Source: Chara braunii (taxonomy: Eukaryota; Streptophyta; Charophyceae; Charales; Characeae). Taken from it: a stretch of DNA of 40,455 bases. Numbering within the stretch: position 1 is the first letter of the stretch; each line of letters starts with the position of its first letter. The notes below the pieces were generated by a model. That model was not told the DNA's origin. It made no database searches and saw only the letters and a program-made list of their open reading frames with translations. Of the stretch, positions 1-9,899 are shown piece by piece. The stretch spans positions 917,668 to 958,122 of the forward strand of contig BFEA01000211.1 in the NCBI GenBank assembly GCA_003427395.1. Reading direction: 5' to 3'. A program made the position numbers and the translations under genes.

Positions 1-20
1 CTCTCTCTCTCTCTCTCTCT
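1..20. repeat. (CT)n microsatellite at window edge
   Basis: The window opens inside a perfect (CT) dinucleotide run. Its true left end lies outside the window. Confidence 0.95.
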
Positions 21-180
21 GTGGCATTACCGCACGACATTACTTATACCTACAACGTTCTGGTTGGGGGGTTGGGACCTAATATGAAGACGTTCTTGCC
101 GTAAAGCGGCATAAGTGGCACCCACTTCCCAACCTTGTGGAAGTGAGGGGTTTTTTATATCAACATTGTTGATTTTGTAT

Positions 181-345
181 GTGTGTGTGTGTGTGTGTGT
201 GGAGGAATCGTGATGACAGCTGATGATGATGGTGATGATGAATGATGGTACAATATAATAAGTTTATCCTAGTTATGACGATGACGAGGACTCCAAAGAA
301 AGAATATGACGATGAAGATGGTGATGATGGTGGTGATTATGGAGT
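181..345. repeat. (GT)10 tract followed by GAT/GATG-rich low-complexity DNA
   Basis: Ten GT units (181-200) are followed by about 150 bases built from irregular GATGATGAT and GACGATGA units. No coding frame is convincing. The GATGAT composition resembles the minisatellite near 39.4 kb. Confidence 0.8.
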
Positions 346-638
346 TATGAATAGCTGAACAATGAAAGAGGGAGTTGGAAGGTCTGTCTTTGCCTCTCTG
401 TGTCTCTCGTTTGAAGAGGTGGCGAAACTCCCTGCCATTGCCATTACTGTTTGTACCGCAAGGTCCCTGGTGTATTTTTAAAGAAAAAATAGACGAAGTT
501 TCCGTTTTAAATAGTGGGGAAGTGAATTACCATCTACAGTACTATCTCGCACATCGAGGGGATCCGATCTCTCCTCGGACCCTCTTATACACGCAAATCA
601 TCGATGAGAGAGGGTCTGTAAATATGTGTGTGAGTGTG

Positions 639-639
<1 letters not shown>

Positions 640-696
<57 letters not shown>

Positions 697-697
697 G
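640..697. repeat. (GA)n microsatellite
   Basis: A long GA dinucleotide run with two AAAG interruptions at its right end. A pure 26-base T run follows at 798-823. Open frames through here are Arg-Glu repeats and are not genes. Confidence 0.95.
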
Positions 698-1374
698 CAC
701 GTCGATCTCACTCTCTCACACAGTCCATTGTAGAGGAAGAACTCTCTCTCGCGCTCGAACTGACGACAAAGAAAACGTTGTTATTCGGCTTGGAAAGTTT
801 TTTTTTTTTTTTTTTTTTTTTTTACGTGTGTGGTCCAAAATGATAGGGAAAAGGACTTGATTGGAGCTTGTCGTACCTGAAATTTTGCGGTTGCCCATAA
901 GTAGACCTAAGCTTTGCAATATATTCGCCACTGTCAGTATGCACGTCGAATCGCTGTAGACCAAACTCATAATCTGCACCAGGACATAGTGACGTCAAGT
1001 CGCGTGATGGTGGCAATGCATCCAGTTCTGATTATTGGTAATTTCGAAATTTGTTTCCCCCCCCCCCTAGAGAGTTCCTCCCGAACAGAGGCGATTGGGG
1101 TTCTCACGCGTTTGCGCCTTTTGACTGAATGAACGAAGGTTGTCGCCGTTCTGCATCACCTTTGTGCGCAGTAATCCTTCTCCCTATTATGTCATATATA
1201 TATATATGTAAATTGGCGTATAGTTTAGCACTCCCTAAGCAGATTCAGAATTCAGTTTTTGCAGGGTACGAGTTGTCGTGAAGTCTTTTGATCCTTTATC
1301 ACAACTAGGGTTAAGGTTGATTATCACTTAGCGTATAATTGGTTAGGAGACTTGGAGGCTGTATAGGGTTCTGC

Positions 1375-1418
1375 CTCTTTATGAGTCGGTAAAACTCCGA
1401 CGGAACACAGCCCCTCGT
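1375..1418 (+). ncRNA. Degenerate hammerhead-ribozyme-like module (copy A)
   Basis: The module reads TTTATGAG, then a perfect GTCGG/CCGAC stem with a 7-base loop, then a GGAAC segment. It matches the hammerhead order CUGAUGA, stem II, GAAA, but with changes in the first core segment and a G inserted or substituted before GAA. The stem III/cleavage segment present in copy B is deleted here. It is almost certainly inactive. Confidence 0.4.
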
Positions 1419-1540
1419 TTGTTGCACTTTTTTCCCTTTCTGCCTACGGTTCACCAGACAGTTCTTTATATATATATATTCAAACCGAACTATCTAGTTA
1501 ACCGTCGGCAGAGAGGGAGAAGAGGACAACAAACGAGGGG

Positions 1541-1590
1541 CTGTGACAAACTGTTTCGTCGGAGTTTCACCGACTCATTAGGAGGCTGAA
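1541..1590 (-). ncRNA. Hammerhead-ribozyme-like module (copy B)
   Basis: On the minus strand the sequence runs CTAATGAG, a 5-bp GTCGG/CCGAC stem II with loop TGAAACT, then CGAAACAG and TTTGTC. This is the hammerhead core with one change (CUGAUGA to CUAAUGA). GAAACA...TGTC could form a 3-bp stem III ending in a GUC cleavage triplet, as in type I minimal hammerheads. I cannot pair a convincing stem I between CAGCCTC upstream and ACAGCCCC downstream. Activity is therefore doubtful. Confidence 0.5.
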
Positions 1591-1628
1591 CCCTATATAT
1601 GTCCTTCGCATATGTCCGCTTACAAAGC

Positions 1629-1630
<2 letters not shown>

Positions 1631-1714
<84 letters not shown>

Positions 1715-1856
1715 TGAGAGAGAGAGAGAGAGAGAGAGAGAGTCTGAGAGAGAGAGAGAGAGTCTGCTCCTTCCCCCCACCCCTTCTCTGTGAACGGACT
1801 TGAGAGGTGTAGAATAAGTGGGAACTTTGAGAGAGAGAGAGGAATAGCAAGGGAGC

Positions 1857-1912
<56 letters not shown>
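1631..1912. repeat. Long compound (GA)n microsatellite
   Basis: Two long GA blocks (1631-1762 and about 1829-1912) flank a short unique stretch. GTCT interruptions recur twice in the first block. The predicted Ser-Leu and Arg-Glu frames crossing it are repeat artefacts. Confidence 0.95.
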
Positions 1913-2039
1913 CTCCGACATTTTCTATGTATCTGAAAATCGTATGGTCCTAACACAATCGAAAGGTTGGATTGATTCGAATGTATAGCCCTACAATATG
2001 GTCCAAATGCGTATCGGATGTTTTTTTTTTTTTTTTTAA

Positions 2040-3600
2040 GCGGCAAATGACTGATTCAGCACTTACCTCGTAAAGCAAAGAAATCATTTCCCGTGTAACC
2101 AAGAAACACCGAGTGCACCATCACCCACCCGATATTTATCTTCTACTATCCCATTTTCACAAGCCTGTTGTTGGCATCATACTAAACCGAGCGCAAGAAC
2201 GTATGCTAAACTACCAAGTCAACCACCCTGTCGCGTAAGATCAACTCATCCTCTTCGCACCACCTACAAACAGGAGGACCAGAAGCGCCTACCATTTACG
2301 AAACCGCACTACATTATCGAACCCTCTCTTTCCTCAACTTCATAATTCATCGCCAGTCTCTCAATTTTAGATACACAATGTTTCTCAATTTTAGATACAC
2401 ACTGTCTCTCAATTGGATGTGGTGTTCCCACAGTCCACACCCGACTCGGTATTGTAGAGTCTGTAGGGGTGGCCCCTTAACCATAGGCAACGGCGACTCG
2501 TCAACTTAAAATTTCCTGCAACCCAAACACTGACCAGCCTCTTGTGCCATTCTTTAGTACTCTGCTCCAGCGGTGAGTTTATCTTTCCTCAGTCCTGTTT
2601 TTTGCCCCTCCACCTCCCTCCTGTTCCCCTTCTTCCTCCTCTTCCCCTCCCCTTTTCCCTCCGCCCCTTGCTTCTTATAGAACTCCACGCCCCACCCCTT
2701 TCCTTCCTCCCTCCTCTTGTGTACTACTAGTGAATGCATACGAATGAGGATCTGAGGAACAAACAAAATATAAACTGAAAATATGAGGGAAAATGAACAG
2801 GAATATACCTCCCCCTTTACTCTACATCCTTTCATAGCAAGCAAGTGCTTGCGCTCAACTAGAATTAACGTGGCCAGCCTTGTACGTGAGAGGCACAGTA
2901 AAAGTGGACGGAAATAACAAATAAAATGGGTACTCCAAAGAAAGTCAAAGTAAAGATAATGAAGAAAGGGATATGCGTCATATTGCTTACTGTAGAGGTT
3001 AAACTGTTTCGTTGTTGGATTGGCTCATCTTTAGTGTCCTTCATTGTCAACAATAAATGTATGCTTCGTTCTCATGTGTTGGCGTCACTGCACCATTTTC
3101 CCTTGACGTCACTGACCCCCTTCTACCTGCGGCGCTTAACCTCAAAGTATTATTTTCTCGGCAGTCTTCCTTCTTTGATAAGGAGGACCCCCTTTACTAA
3201 TTTCCTACAACACTTTGTCGCTCGTCACTCTGTTGATCTATTCTTAGCCCTACGACTTTGGCAACGTTGGACATCCTCCTAGGCCCTACGCGCTGACACT
3301 CCTGCCTTAATCCTTCATCCTCTTTGTTTTCCTTTCTCCCTCATTCCGGATTCCTCTGTCATGCACACTTTAGCCATATATCATATCTCAAGGGTCGGAA
3401 CTTGATTCAGAAACCACAGATCCCAACACATTCCTTTCACTCCTTCACGATGTCCTCATCGCGCACTAGTCCGTGGTTAATAGGGATCGGATCGGGTTGG
3501 AAGGGCAAACAAGGGAGGGGAAAATGAGGTGTGATACGTGGTTAGTTTATCAGGGTCCTTTTTTATCTTCTCTCGTGCCTTTCCTTTGTTGTTTAAAGTA
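2040..3600. other. Intergenic DNA without recognised features
   Basis: After a 17-base T run at about 2021-2037 the sequence is of mixed composition, with a pyrimidine-rich patch (2595-2715) on the plus strand. Only short open frames occur, none with a recognisable motif. Confidence 0.5.
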
Positions 3601-3611
3601 AGCTGTTTTTT

Positions 3612-3826
3612 TTTTTCTGTGCCGTCCATGTTTGTTTCTCAAACCCTCAATGCATCAATTAATCTGCTTTTCGGACCGTGCAGTCCATGTTTCTTTCTCA
3701 AGTTTGGTCATCCTAAATGCATCAAATAATCTGTTTTTCGGACCGTGCAATCCATGTTTCTTTCCCAAGCTTGACCACCCTCAATACATCAAGTAATCTT
3801 TTTTTCAGACCGTGAAGTCCATGAGC
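3612..3826. repeat. Tandem repeat, period 59-67 bp, about 3.5 copies
   Basis: The marker TCCATGTTTCTTTC recurs at spacings of 59, 67 and 67 bases. Each copy also contains a variant of ATGCATCAA and TTTTTCGGACCGTG. Copies are clearly diverged, so this is an old minisatellite. Confidence 0.8.
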
Positions 3827-3829
3827 CCT

Positions 3830-4945
3830 GTCACCTTTTCCCTTGTCGTTGCACCGTTTAACTTTTTTATAATTCTCGTTACCCATTTTTTTTCTGGCCT
3901 TCTGCCTTTTCGTGGCTCAATTGCCTTTCGAGTGTTGGTTTGCGTCTTTCTTAGGTCCCATACCCAAATCGTCTCTTGCCTTCCTGACTCACCCTCATGC
4001 ATTCCTTTCTTTGTTGCGTCTTACTTATTTTCGGTTGTGGGGCCTATGAACAACTTCGTTTTTTGTTTGTCTTTTCGCCCCCCTGGTCTTTGCCATTCAT
4101 CATGGCTTGGTACATTAGAGTGGTTGACATCGTTCTTGTTGTTGAATTTACCCTCTCATGCAGCATGCAGCAAGCCCCACTGAAGCTTCGGAGCTAAGCA
4201 CCGGGATCAACCGTATCTGAGGTGAATCCCGTGGAAAACAATGGGTAAGTGAAGGAGGTGGTGAAAATCCGAATAGACGGTCTACAAACGGAGGGCTCTG
4301 GCAGTTCTAACGAAGGCTCGTTTCGTTCTTCAGCGACAGCAGCAGCAGCAGGAAAGCGCACCCCCCCCTGAGCTCGTATGAATGCTCTCTCGAAGGGGCA
4401 AAATGCGATTGAGATGAAACTTCTGTTGGTTATATGTACAATGACCCGCAATTTCCTCTAGGTAATCTCATGGTTGGGCGCAAATGACAACCCTCTCTTG
4501 CTTAGTATGAATTGCCCTGAATCTCCTATGTCGCATGCATTTGAATCTTTAGTCTGTAACTTATATCAGATTAAATTTCGTTTTCAAATTATCATCGAGT
4601 TAGTCATGTCTCGTTTGTTAGTTGATCTCGTCGGAAAGCGGGCTAAGTACTACGCCCCACTATTTGATACTCGCTTCCCCCAGGACAATTGGAATAGTTA
4701 GAGAGTGAAGGACTCTGACTGATTCCGTTGGCCTTGTTAGCAGAGGGGAGGAAGTCGGACCTTCGAAGAATTATGATTGCTTTGTCTATAACTGCTGAAT
4801 TCTTGTATGAACAAAATGGGAAACTGGGAAAAGATAAGAAGCTTGATGCCCAGTTTTTCAAAGTAGCACTGATGGATCTCTGGGCATAAATCACTATGTC
4901 AACCAACAATCCTACCCATATCCAACCAACTGGGGCTATGACCCT
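3830..4945. other. Intergenic DNA upstream of the LINE
   Basis: No gene is recognised. A stretch near 4160-4230 superficially resembles the 5S rRNA box A region but cannot be extended. The true 5' end of the following LINE may lie inside this interval. Confidence 0.4.
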
Positions 4946-4947
4946 GG

Positions 4948-5184
4948 ATGGGCATGCTTAATATAGCAACCTGGAACATTTGTGGGTTGGGGGACTCAAA
5001 TGGTAGAAATAAGAAGGGTCGTCTGAAGAGTTGGGTTGATGAAAAGAAGGTTGATATTATTTGTGTACAGAAAACTAAGTTGTCGGTGGAAAAAAATGTT
5101 GAATTTCACCCCTGGTGGCCCGATGGGATGGGCCATAAATCTGGTCACCGGCCAGGGGTTCCAAGGGTGGAGTTGGATTTTTAA
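4948..5184 (+). pseudogene. LINE endonuclease domain, N-terminal part
   Basis: The translation carries the conserved start of the exonuclease/endonuclease/phosphatase fold: NIATWNICGLG, then LKSWVDEKKVDIICVQ. The usual QETK motif reads QKTK, so the catalytic Glu is Lys (codon AAA at 5071-5073, one transition from GAA). The frame stops at 5184 and the domain resumes in other frames downstream. Confidence 0.8.
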
Positions 5185-5413
5185 TCCATTGTATCTTGGA
5201 CGCAACAATTATTGATTTCTTTGTGGATTTTTTGGGTAAATGGTTTTAGATCAAGTTGGGATTGAAGATCAGGAATGGGTGATTGCTTCAAATTATGCTC
5301 CTACAGATAGCAAGGATCGAAATTTCTTCTTTGAGAACCTACCTCTCTTTATTCCAGAATGATAAAACCTAGTCATAGTTGGTGACTGGAATACGTCACT
5401 AAATAAAAACGGT

Positions 5414-5716
5414 GTGATCAGAGGCAATAGTGACACTAAAGCGCTTACAGACATGATGTCGGTCATAGATGTGTCTAGACCCTATGGCCTAGTTCATGTA
5501 GGGAACTCGGGCTTCACCTGGTTCTCTAACATTCAGGAAGGTAAGGGCACTACCGGTCGGCACTTATACTTTTTCCTCCTCTTTCCATCGACATGGCAGA
5601 CTACGGTAAATATTAAGGAATTTACTAACCCTGTATCCGACCACAAACCCGTTTTGGCCTCCTTCAATTCTCACAAGCTAGAAACAGGCCCTGAGTATTT
5701 TAGGGTTAACACGTAG
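5414..5716 (+). pseudogene. LINE endonuclease domain, C-terminal part
   Basis: The frame contains a segment like the substrate-contact region (GNSGFTWFSNIQ) and ends with the diagnostic NPVSDHKPVLASF, the SDHxP motif of L1 endonucleases. It is frameshifted relative to the 4948 fragment. The bases between them (5185-5413) keep recognisable but stop-interrupted coding character. Confidence 0.75.
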
Positions 5717-6284
5717 ATTTTACAAGACCCTTGGGTAGTGGAGTAGATGAAAAGGTTTTGGGAGGATTGAAAACAAAACGTGAAATCCTTTGCATTTAAG
5801 TTTGATTGGTGGAACGCCAAATCCATAATTTTCTTCAAACACTTAAGCCTTTTCCATGAATTATCGCAGCTGGAAAAATGAATATGTTGAATTTCGAATG
5901 GGCATTCATCCGATCTCCAACCTGGTATGGAGCCAAATTACGGCGAAGCATATTGCGGAGTGGGACGCATACCAATAGGAACAGTCCGAGATCTGGGCCG
6001 AGTGTTTGAAAGTTAAAGGCGTTGCCGTGTACGACCGAATGCCGAGCGAATTCTTCCAGAGGTTACTCCCAAAAAGACTGACACATCCCATGAGTGAACT
6101 TATGCATCCCTTCGATCACGAGTTTTCGATTGCGTGGGAACAATCTCAACTGTGTTCCTAGGCAACACTATATTATCAGGATATATTAACTACTCTGCGC
6201 CCAAAGAAAGATATTACTACCGACCCAGCTGAACAATCATGTCATTGGACAAACTTCACTACAAGGCTCCCAATACATGGAAAG

Positions 6285-6533
6285 TTGGACCAGGACCGCC
6301 ATGTAAGAGAGGAGGAAGCAATAGAAGCCTTACACTCCATGACAGAAGGGAATGCCCCTAGAGACGATGGTCTCTCAGTGAAGCTGTATTTATTAATATG
6401 GCATGTTATCAGAGGGGATTTGATTGATATTTATAATCAGGTCCTGTTGGGAGAGAACCTCTCAAAACGAATGAGGAATGGTATTATCTCGCTGTTGTAT
6501 ACAAAAGGTGATCACTCCGAAATCAGGAACTGA
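6285..6533 (+). pseudogene. LINE reverse transcriptase, N-terminal block
   Basis: The protein matches the L1 block preceding RT motif 1: EEAIEALHSM, then an APRDDGLSVKLY segment (family GPDGLPxEFY), then ISLLYTKGDHSEIRN (family ITLLYKKGD...IKN). A stop follows, and the next bases encode a CPISILNASY-like stretch (family WRPISLLNxxYK). Confidence 0.8.
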
Positions 6534-6723
6534 TGTCCAATATCGATTTTAAATGCCTCATATTTGCTGAGATCCTAGTCAGGCGACTGGGTCGGTACTT
6601 ACCATCTTACTGGATAAGGACCAAGCTGCTTTCATTTAAGGTCGTTCTATATTTGATAATATAGTAACAGCGTTTGAAACTCTATAAATTGTAGAAAATT
6701 TGTAGGCAGACATCTCTATTTTA

Positions 6724-7128
6724 ATGCTTGACTTGGAAAAAGCCTATGGCAGGGTTAACTGGACTTATGTCCTGACTACCCTGAAATACTTAGGCTTTGG
6801 TGAGAATCTCTGTAACTGGGTGTTTGCACTATACTCCTTATCTACAACGTCAATTATAGTGAATGAGAAACTGTTGGAACTCTTCACCTTAACCAGATCA
6901 CTGCGCCTGGGGGCATCCTTTCTATTTGTCCTCCAAATGGAGAACCTACTATGTAATATTATGATGCACCCACAAATTCACGGTTCTACTACAGGCAACT
7001 CTCAGTGGAAGGCTAAAGCCCTTGCGGATGATTTGTTCGCTATCTCAGAGAACTCGGCGTCTTCCATGAATGCTTTAAAATCTTACCTAAATGACTATTT
7101 TGAATTATCGGAAACCTCTATAAATTGA
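6724..7128 (+). pseudogene. LINE reverse transcriptase, palm motifs
   Basis: LDLEKAYGRVNWTYV corresponds to RT motif A (family DxxKAFDxVxW). ALADDLFAI at about 7018-7044 is motif C with the catalytic Ala-Asp-Asp intact. The intervening GVRQGDPLSP motif is degraded to RSLRLGASF. Remnants continue in other frames beyond the stop at 7128. Confidence 0.85.
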
Positions 7129-8191
7129 TCAAAAACAGTTTTTTTCCTCCCAAACCCACTTGCCTCGACAGTGAACTGCGGCATGCAGTGTATCTCAACT
7201 TGGGGAAAACCCCCTCATCTATCCATTGTAGGTCCTGTGATGGTCATCAATGGTGCCGTTTTCACTCTACTATGGTCTGTAGTGATTGCCCGCCCATTGA
7301 GCAAGAACTCGTGTTCCCATATCCGTAGACGCTCAACCAGATTCGTTTGGAAACCCTTCGTCAAAGATGTCTGAACTTGTCTCCTCCGAGTGAGCCAAAT
7401 CCGAAGAAGCTCATTGGATCTCAATGGCGGAGGAAATTTTGGTTTCCGAGTGGAACATGTTGCATCCCTCAGATATCTGGACTTGTCTCCTCCTACACTT
7501 ATATCAAAACAAAATCATTCGATCAGGGTTCTGGAGAGCAGTAATTGACACTTGAAAGAAGTTGAGACCAAACTCATGGCTCCAACCTGTGACGAAAACA
7601 GAGGTCCTCCTGCAACTACTGTTCGATAATCCTCAAATTCGGAAGTTAGGCGGCAAATGGTTCTCTGACGACACTACTCGAAACAACTTCGTCAGGAGTT
7701 GGATCGAGAAGGGCGTCCTTAGAGCTGCAAACATTTGGAATGGCTAACACCCTCAGCGTTGAGGGGGCTTCAACCCAGATGAGAAACATGATTTCCAATG
7801 CTAGGAAGGGATCAAACCAGATAAACCAAACATGTTGGTTCAGCTGGAGGATCCCCCACACCCCCCACTAGGAGCATTACTGTCCCAGATAAGAGTTTGG
7901 GAGACGTGCGATGAGGAGCGAAACTTGACCTACTATGTTTTTGCGCATAGATCCGTAATAACTCAGTTGACGCTAGATCCTAAGATGTGGGGGTGGAAAG
8001 GGTAAGGTGTAGGAGGAGAGGACCTACCACTGACAAGTTATACAGTCGCCCAAGGGTACACTGCTCAGAAAGCCTCCTGCACCCTGCTAGACGTGGCCAT
8101 CGCCCAATTAGAATGAAATATATCCCGTCGTTGGAAACAATTAGCGGTAACTCCGAAACTGCAAATTGTTGCTAATCTGTAACTACTGTCC

Positions 8192-8569
8192 TTGATCGCA
8201 ACACCTTTGGCGGTTAATTTGATGCAAAGAGGTCTGTCAGTTAATCTTAAATATATAAGATGTCCATGGCCATATGAGTCAACCACCCACATGTGGTACG
8301 ATTGCCCAGTGACCAAAAAAATATGGGACTGGTGGCAAAATTTATGGGAAAGCATTTCCGGCAGCAGTTTGTCATGGGACAGGGAGTGGGTGTTATTGGT
8401 TGAAGTTTCAACAAATCTGGATTTAAAAAAGGGTCGGGCCTACATAACCCAAGCGGCCAGAGTTGTAGGGTGTGAGGTGATCTGCAGTGGAAAGGAAGGA
8501 ACCTACGGATCTTTGAGGATAGGGAGATGTCTGACAAGGAGACCAGGAAAATGTTCAGATCTTCACTGA
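8192..8569 (+). pseudogene. LINE C-terminal zf-RVT region
   Basis: The segment RCPWPYESTTHMWYDCP followed by KKIWDWW matches the zf-RVT finger and the W-rich stretch after it. One Cys of the first Cys-x2-Cys pair appears as Tyr. This places the end of ORF2 near 8.5 kb, leaving a 3' UTR of about 0.7 kb. Confidence 0.75.
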
Positions 8570-9304
8570 GACACCCGATTCAGGCGGATTGGAGAAGAAA
8601 ATGAAAGTGCTCAACGAGTACATGGTCTGGCAAAACCTGGGGCACTGGGAGAAAACTAACAAAGTTGTCAAGCGATACTTTAGTTCTGAATATGTGGTTT
8701 TGGGGGGAGTAGTATAATCTGTAGGCGAGAGGTGTTTGGTAATGTAGGGTAGAGTAGGAACCTGGTACTTGATTCTATATATCCAAAGGAGGAAGGCATT
8801 TCGACACCAGTTAGCGGAGGGAGTACATTGGTTCTTGCTCCAGTCCCATTATAGGTTCCAACTGTCGTGTTAGATAACATAATAGGAAATGAGGTCTAGT
8901 AGATTAGAGCAACAGACACTGGATGGTGATGAGTACGTGTTTGAGGTAGCTTGATGGTGTTTGTTTGCTGGTAGGGTGGTAGGTTGCCAGAAAAGCGTTG
9001 GTTTTGGTTTGTGTGGTTTTTGATGGCATGAGGCATGCGTTTTTCTTAGTCTTGGTTTGTGTGGCTTTGTTGGCCTGTGGCGTATACTTGTTTACAGGAC
9101 AAAGGTTTCAGGACAACGATCCAAAATTGGCCCCTTTTGTTCCTAGATATTCTTCTTCCTAGCGAGCTTCGACTCGTAAGCTAAACTGGGTAATGCTCCC
9201 ATGATAACTTTGGGCTGAATTGTGAGGTCCTCGGACTCTCCTCCTCTGAGTTTTAATACGAAGCCCTATAAGGGCCCTTTGTTGGTAAAAATAAATAAAT
9301 AAAA
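8570..9304 (+). other. LINE 3' untranslated region and A-rich tail
   Basis: This stretch has no coding signal and is GT-rich on the plus strand. It ends in ATAAGGGCCCTTTG and an (AAAT)n-type tail at 9287-9304. No repeat of the hairpin units seen in the 32-kb LINE is present, so the two LINEs belong to different subfamilies. Confidence 0.6.
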
Positions 9305-9344
9305 CAATCAGATTTTTTGGTTAAAAAAAAACAAGAATTAGCTT

Positions 9345-9551
9345 TAAACCACCAGTACTTGGCCCAACTATCGGTCGCGGGCGATTCCCGTTAACGCGCA
9401 GGTAGTTGCGCGCCTCGGGGCACCGAACCGCAATGGCTGGAAGCGCCAGCCAAAATGAAAACGAAACGGTGCCCCGGCGGCCGGCAAAACTTGCCGCGCA
9501 GGGGGTATCCCGGCTCAGCATCAATAGCTGGGCCAAGTACTGGTGGTGTAA
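9345..9551. mobile_element. Foldback MITE 1 with TAA flanks
   Basis: The left end ACCACCAGTACTTGGCCCA (from 9348) and right end TGGGCCAAGTACTGGTGGT (to 9547) are near-perfect inverted repeats. The inverted similarity continues inward (CGGGGCACCG near 9415 against CGGTGCCCCGG near 9470) to a terminal hairpin TGGCTGG/CCAGCCA. The whole 200 bases can therefore fold as one hairpin. TAA at 9345-9347 and 9549-9551 could be a 3-bp target duplication, as in PIF/Harbinger-type MITEs. There is no ORF. Confidence 0.7.
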
Positions 9552-9711
9552 CCACCGCTACCTTCCCCATATGTTGGCCGCGGGCATCTAGTAACCTACT
9601 CCTGAAAAATAGCCGCCGCGCCGCCGTTGATAATTCTCGTCGACGGCGCATTGCGGCCGAATTTGAATTTGAGACCCGCGGCCCCACATATGACAAAGGT
9701 AGCGGTGATTA
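9549..9711. mobile_element. Foldback MITE 2 abutting MITE 1
   Basis: The left end TAACCACCGCTACCTT and right end AAGGTAGCGGTGATTA are inverted repeats. The inner arms CCATATGTTGGCCGCGGG and CCCGCGGCCCCACATATG also pair, and GC-rich inner segments (GCCGCCGCGCCG/CGGCGCATTGCGGC) partly pair. The 163-bp unit is again a full-length hairpin. It starts exactly where MITE 1 ends and shares the TAA trinucleotide. Confidence 0.65.
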
Positions 9712-9715
9712 AAGC

Positions 9716-9789
9716 CATCCTAGGGCTTGAACCCACAACCTCCTGGATGCCACTTGCCTGCCTAACCAACTGAGCTACTGCCGCTGGAT
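9716..9789 (-). mobile_element. tRNA-derived SINE head or tRNA pseudogene
   Basis: On the minus strand the RNA polymerase III promoter is clear: box A TAGCTCAGTTGG (9766-9777) and box B GGTTCAAGCCC (9723-9733) at tRNA-like spacing. The 5' GCGGCAG and 3' ends do not form a 7-bp acceptor stem, so this is not a functional tRNA. It abuts foldback MITE 2 and no A-rich tail is visible downstream on the minus strand. Confidence 0.6.
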
Positions 9790-9899
9790 GGTAAGTCAAC
9801 ATGAATTGGAGTCTGGCTGGCAACCACAACTGGGTTGACACTGATTTGCGGTGTTCACACCCTAACCGCAGTGCAGCCTACGGGTTCTGCACCCACGCC

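Larger units (their letters stand above)
1362..1598. mobile_element. Foldback element with a hammerhead-like module in each arm
   Basis: The left arm (about 1362-1454) and right arm (about 1498-1598) are imperfect inverted copies of each other over roughly 95 bases, separated by a short AT-rich spacer containing (TA)n. Both arms carry the series TATAGGGTTC, GCCTC, ATGAGTCGGT, ACTCCGACG, ACAGCCCCTCGTTTGTTG and a CNGACGGTT-type end. The left arm lacks about 8 bases just after the GAA of the ribozyme-like core. A (GA)n tract starts 33 bases beyond the right arm. This looks like a small non-autonomous element or an inverted duplication of one. No coding capacity is visible. Confidence 0.6.
4948..9304 (+). 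mobile_element. L1-type LINE retrotransposon, decayed, nearly full length
   Basis: Pieces of one ORF2 polyprotein appear in the canonical order: apurinic-type endonuclease (4948-5716), reverse transcriptase (6285-7128) and C-terminal zf-RVT region (about 8192-8570). They lie in different frames with several stops. The 3' end is marked by GGGCCCTTTGTTGG followed by AAAATAAATAAATAAAA at about 9272-9304, a typical LINE tail. I could not find target-site duplications or a clear 5' end, and no ORF1 is recognised. Plant L1s encode all these domains and insert by target-primed reverse transcription. This copy cannot be autonomous. Confidence 0.85.

Noticed and set aside
1490-2046. Long minus-strand frames of Ser-Leu repeats, and similar Arg-Glu or Leu-Ser frames at 375-860, 16189-16652, 17556-18044, 18954-20056 and 37281-38613
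   Set aside because: They are translations of (GA)n, (CT)n and (CA)n tracts, or run through Ns, and have no unique protein domain.
3612-3826. CRISPR-like array, also considered at 38042-38248
   Set aside because: Whole units repeat without unique spacers, and the genome is eukaryotic.
4160-4235. 5S rRNA-like sequence (GAGCTAAGCACCGGGATC)
   Set aside because: Only a short resemblance to box A. The rest of 5S rRNA and its helices are missing.
9716-9789. Functional tRNA gene
   Set aside because: Boxes A and B are good but the ends cannot form an acceptor stem and the T-stem is imperfect.
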